Assembly: GCA_943737045.1 (NCBI GenBank)
Contig: CALSFV010000263.1
Location: 248,001-312,000, forward strand
Source of the DNA: Parapristionchus giblindavisi
Lineage: Eukaryota > Nematoda > Chromadorea > Rhabditida > Diplogasteridae
Reading direction: 5' to 3'
DNA: 64,000 bases
Positions 61,919 through 64,000 of this stretch are shown here, one piece after another. A model generated the notes under the pieces. It made no database searches, had not been told where the DNA came from, and worked only from the letters and a program-made list of their open reading frames with translations. Each line of letters opens with the position of its first letter. The stretch's first letter is position 1. The translations under genes were made by a program, and so were the position numbers.

Positions 61919-64000
61919 GATGATAACTCCGTAGCTGTTTCTAAATATGCTAAAGGCATCAGAGAATGAGAGAGAGGAGATACGGTAGATCTTCCAGAGA
62001 TCAAAGATCAAACCATAGGATAATTTTGATGATAACTGCGTAGCTGTTTCTAAATATGCTAAAGGCATCAGAGAATGAGAGAGAGAGGAGATACGGCAGA
62101 TCTTCCAGAGATCAAAGATCAAGTCATAGGATAGTATCGATGACAATACCATAGCTGTTTCTAAATATGCTAATGGCATCAGAGAATGAGAGAGGAGATA
62201 CGGTAGATCTTTCAAAGATCAAAGATCAAACCATAGGATAGTTTTGATGATAACTGCGTAGCTGTTTCTAAATATGCTAAAGGCATCAGAGAATGAGAGA
62301 GAGGAGATACGGTAGATCTTCCAGAGATCAAAGATCAACCCATAGGATAGTTTTGATGACAATACCGTAGATGTTTGGAATTATGCGAAAGGCATCAGAG
62401 AATGAGAGAGGAGATGCGGTAGAACTTCTAGAGATCATAGATCAAGTCATAGGATAGTATTGATGACAATACCGTAGCTGTTTCTAAATATGCTAAAGGC
62501 ATCAGAGAATGAGAGAGAGGAGATACGGTAGATCTTCCAGAGATCAAAGATCAAACCATAGGATAGTTTTGATGACAACACCGTAACTGTTTCTAAAAAT
62601 GCTAAAGGCATCAGAGAATGAGAGAGAGGAGATACGGTAGATCTTCCAGAGATCCAAGATCAAACCATACGATAGTGGATGGTGATAGTACCGTAGATGC
62701 TTGTAATTATGCTAAAGGCATCAGAGAATGAGAGAGAGGAGATACGGTAGATCTTTCAGAGATCAAAGATCAAACCTCAGGATAGTGGATGGTGATAGTA
62801 CCGTAGATGTTTGGAATTATGCGAAAGGCATCAGAGAATGAGAGAGAAGATACGGTAGAACTTCTAGAGATCAAAGATCAAACCATAGGATAGTATTGAT
62901 GATAACTCCGTAGCTGTTTCTAAATATGCTAAAGGCATCAGAGAATGAGAGAGAGGAGATACGGTAGATCTTCCAGAGATCAAAGATCAAACCATAGGAT
63001 AAATTTGATGATAACTGCGTAGCTGTTTCTAAATATGCTAAAGGCATCAGAGAATGAGAGAGGAGATACGGTAGATCTTCCAGAGATCAAAGATCACACC
63101 TCAGGATAGTGGATGGTGATAGTACCGTAGATGTTTGGAATTATGCGAAAGGCATCAGAGAATGAGAGAGGGAGGAGATACGGTAGATCTTCCAGAGATC
63201 AAAGATCAACCCATAGGATAGTTTTGATGACAATACCGTAGCTGTTTAGAATTATGCTAAAGCTATCCGAGAAAGAGAGAGAGGAGATATGGTAGATCTT
63301 CCAGAGATCAAAGATCAACCCATAGGATAGTTTTGATGACAACACCGTAACTGTTTCTAAAAATGCTAAAGGCATCAGAGAATGAGAGAGAGGGAGGAGA
63401 TACGGTAGATCTTCCAGAGATCCAAGATCAAACCATACGATAGTGGATGGTGATAGTACCGTAGATGCTTGTAATTATGCTAAAGGCATCAGAGAATGAG
63501 AGAGAGGAGATACGGTAGATCTTCCAGAGATCAAAGATCACACCTCAGGATAGTGGATGGTGATAGTACCGTAGATGTTTGGAATTATGCGAAAGGCATC
63601 AGAGAATGAGAGAGGAGATACGGTAGATCTTCCAGAGATCAAAAATCAAACCATAGGATAGTTTTGATGACAAAACCGTAACTGTTTCTAAAAATGCGAA
63701 AGTCATCAGAGAATGACAGAGGAGATACGGTAGAACTTCTAGATATCAAAGATCAACTCATAGGATAGTATTGATGACAATACCGTAGCTGTTTCTAAAT
63801 ATGCTAAAGGCATCAGAGAATGAGAGAGGAGATACGGTAGATCTTTCAAAGATCAAAGATCAAACCTCAGGATAGTGGATGGTGATAGTACCGTAGATGT
63901 TTGGAATTATGCGAAAGGCATCAGAGAATGAGAGAGGGAGGAGATACGGTAGATCTTCCAGAGATCAAAGATCAACCCATAGGATAGTTTTGATGACAAT

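Larger units (their letters stand above)
60176..64000 (+). repeat. Satellite array right of the insertion, 1741 bp period
   Basis: The same satellite in the same orientation as 2352-55639. The interrupted landmark monomers at 60178-60474 recur intact at 61919-62215, and the TAGAGATCATAGATCAAG variant recurs at about 60689 and 62430, both 1741 bp apart. The left flank of the insertion (about 55100-55639) matches about 61380-61918, so one higher-order unit was split. The array runs off the right edge. No gene is present. Confidence 0.88.

Noticed and set aside
2352..64000. Centromere identity (CENP-B box or similar)
   Set aside because: No CENP-B-like motif is visible in the monomer. Satellite structure alone does not show centromere function.

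Overview
The window is eukaryotic, almost certainly animal, repeat-rich DNA. About 92% of it (1-1685, 2352-55639, 60176-64000) is one AT-rich tandem satellite with a monomer of about 110 bp. Each monomer carries a GA-rich purine tract, a GGAGATACGG box and a doubled GATCAAA box. There are no bacterial-type genes, RNA genes or CRISPR loci. The non-satellite DNA consists of a Penelope-like retroelement fragment with a GIY-YIG endonuclease, and a 4.5 kb terminal-inverted-repeat (TIR) element carrying an intron-containing gene. Small GT-AG introns (91-236 bp) and the type of Penelope-like element would suit a nematode or another invertebrate, but the sequence does not settle the clade.

Layout: 1-1685 is satellite in reverse orientation. 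1686-2351 is a 5'-truncated Penelope-like element on the minus strand, with an endonuclease remnant and a hammerhead-ribozyme-like motif. It fills the centre of a near-perfect spaced palindrome (arms 1-1666 and 2352-4017, mirrored so that x + y = 4018). From 2352 to 55639 the satellite runs in the opposite orientation as nested higher-order repeats. Periods read from recurring landmarks are 1121, 3141, 1232, 1262, 6534, 1447, 1620, 3418, 2436 and 1092 bp in successive domains. Between 25.5 and 48.2 kb a small block with an inverted core recurs 11 times and is absent elsewhere.

From 55640 to 60175 the array is interrupted by a 4536 bp element. It has 33 bp TIRs (one mismatch), a TT target duplication and subterminal repeats. 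Inside are a six-exon candidate gene (56073-57472; about 190 codons, one in-frame TAG) and a diverged fold-back repeat (58368-59535). The unoccupied target is preserved in the neighbouring satellite copy at 61917-61918, which fixes the element's ends. The array then continues to 64000 with a 1741 bp period.

No functional gene network is visible. This is a satellite domain shaped by unequal exchange, inversion and insertion. The numerous 60-107 codon open frames inside the satellite are by-products of a stop-poor repeat and are not annotated as genes. Periods and identities were read by eye from landmarks, not computed by alignment.
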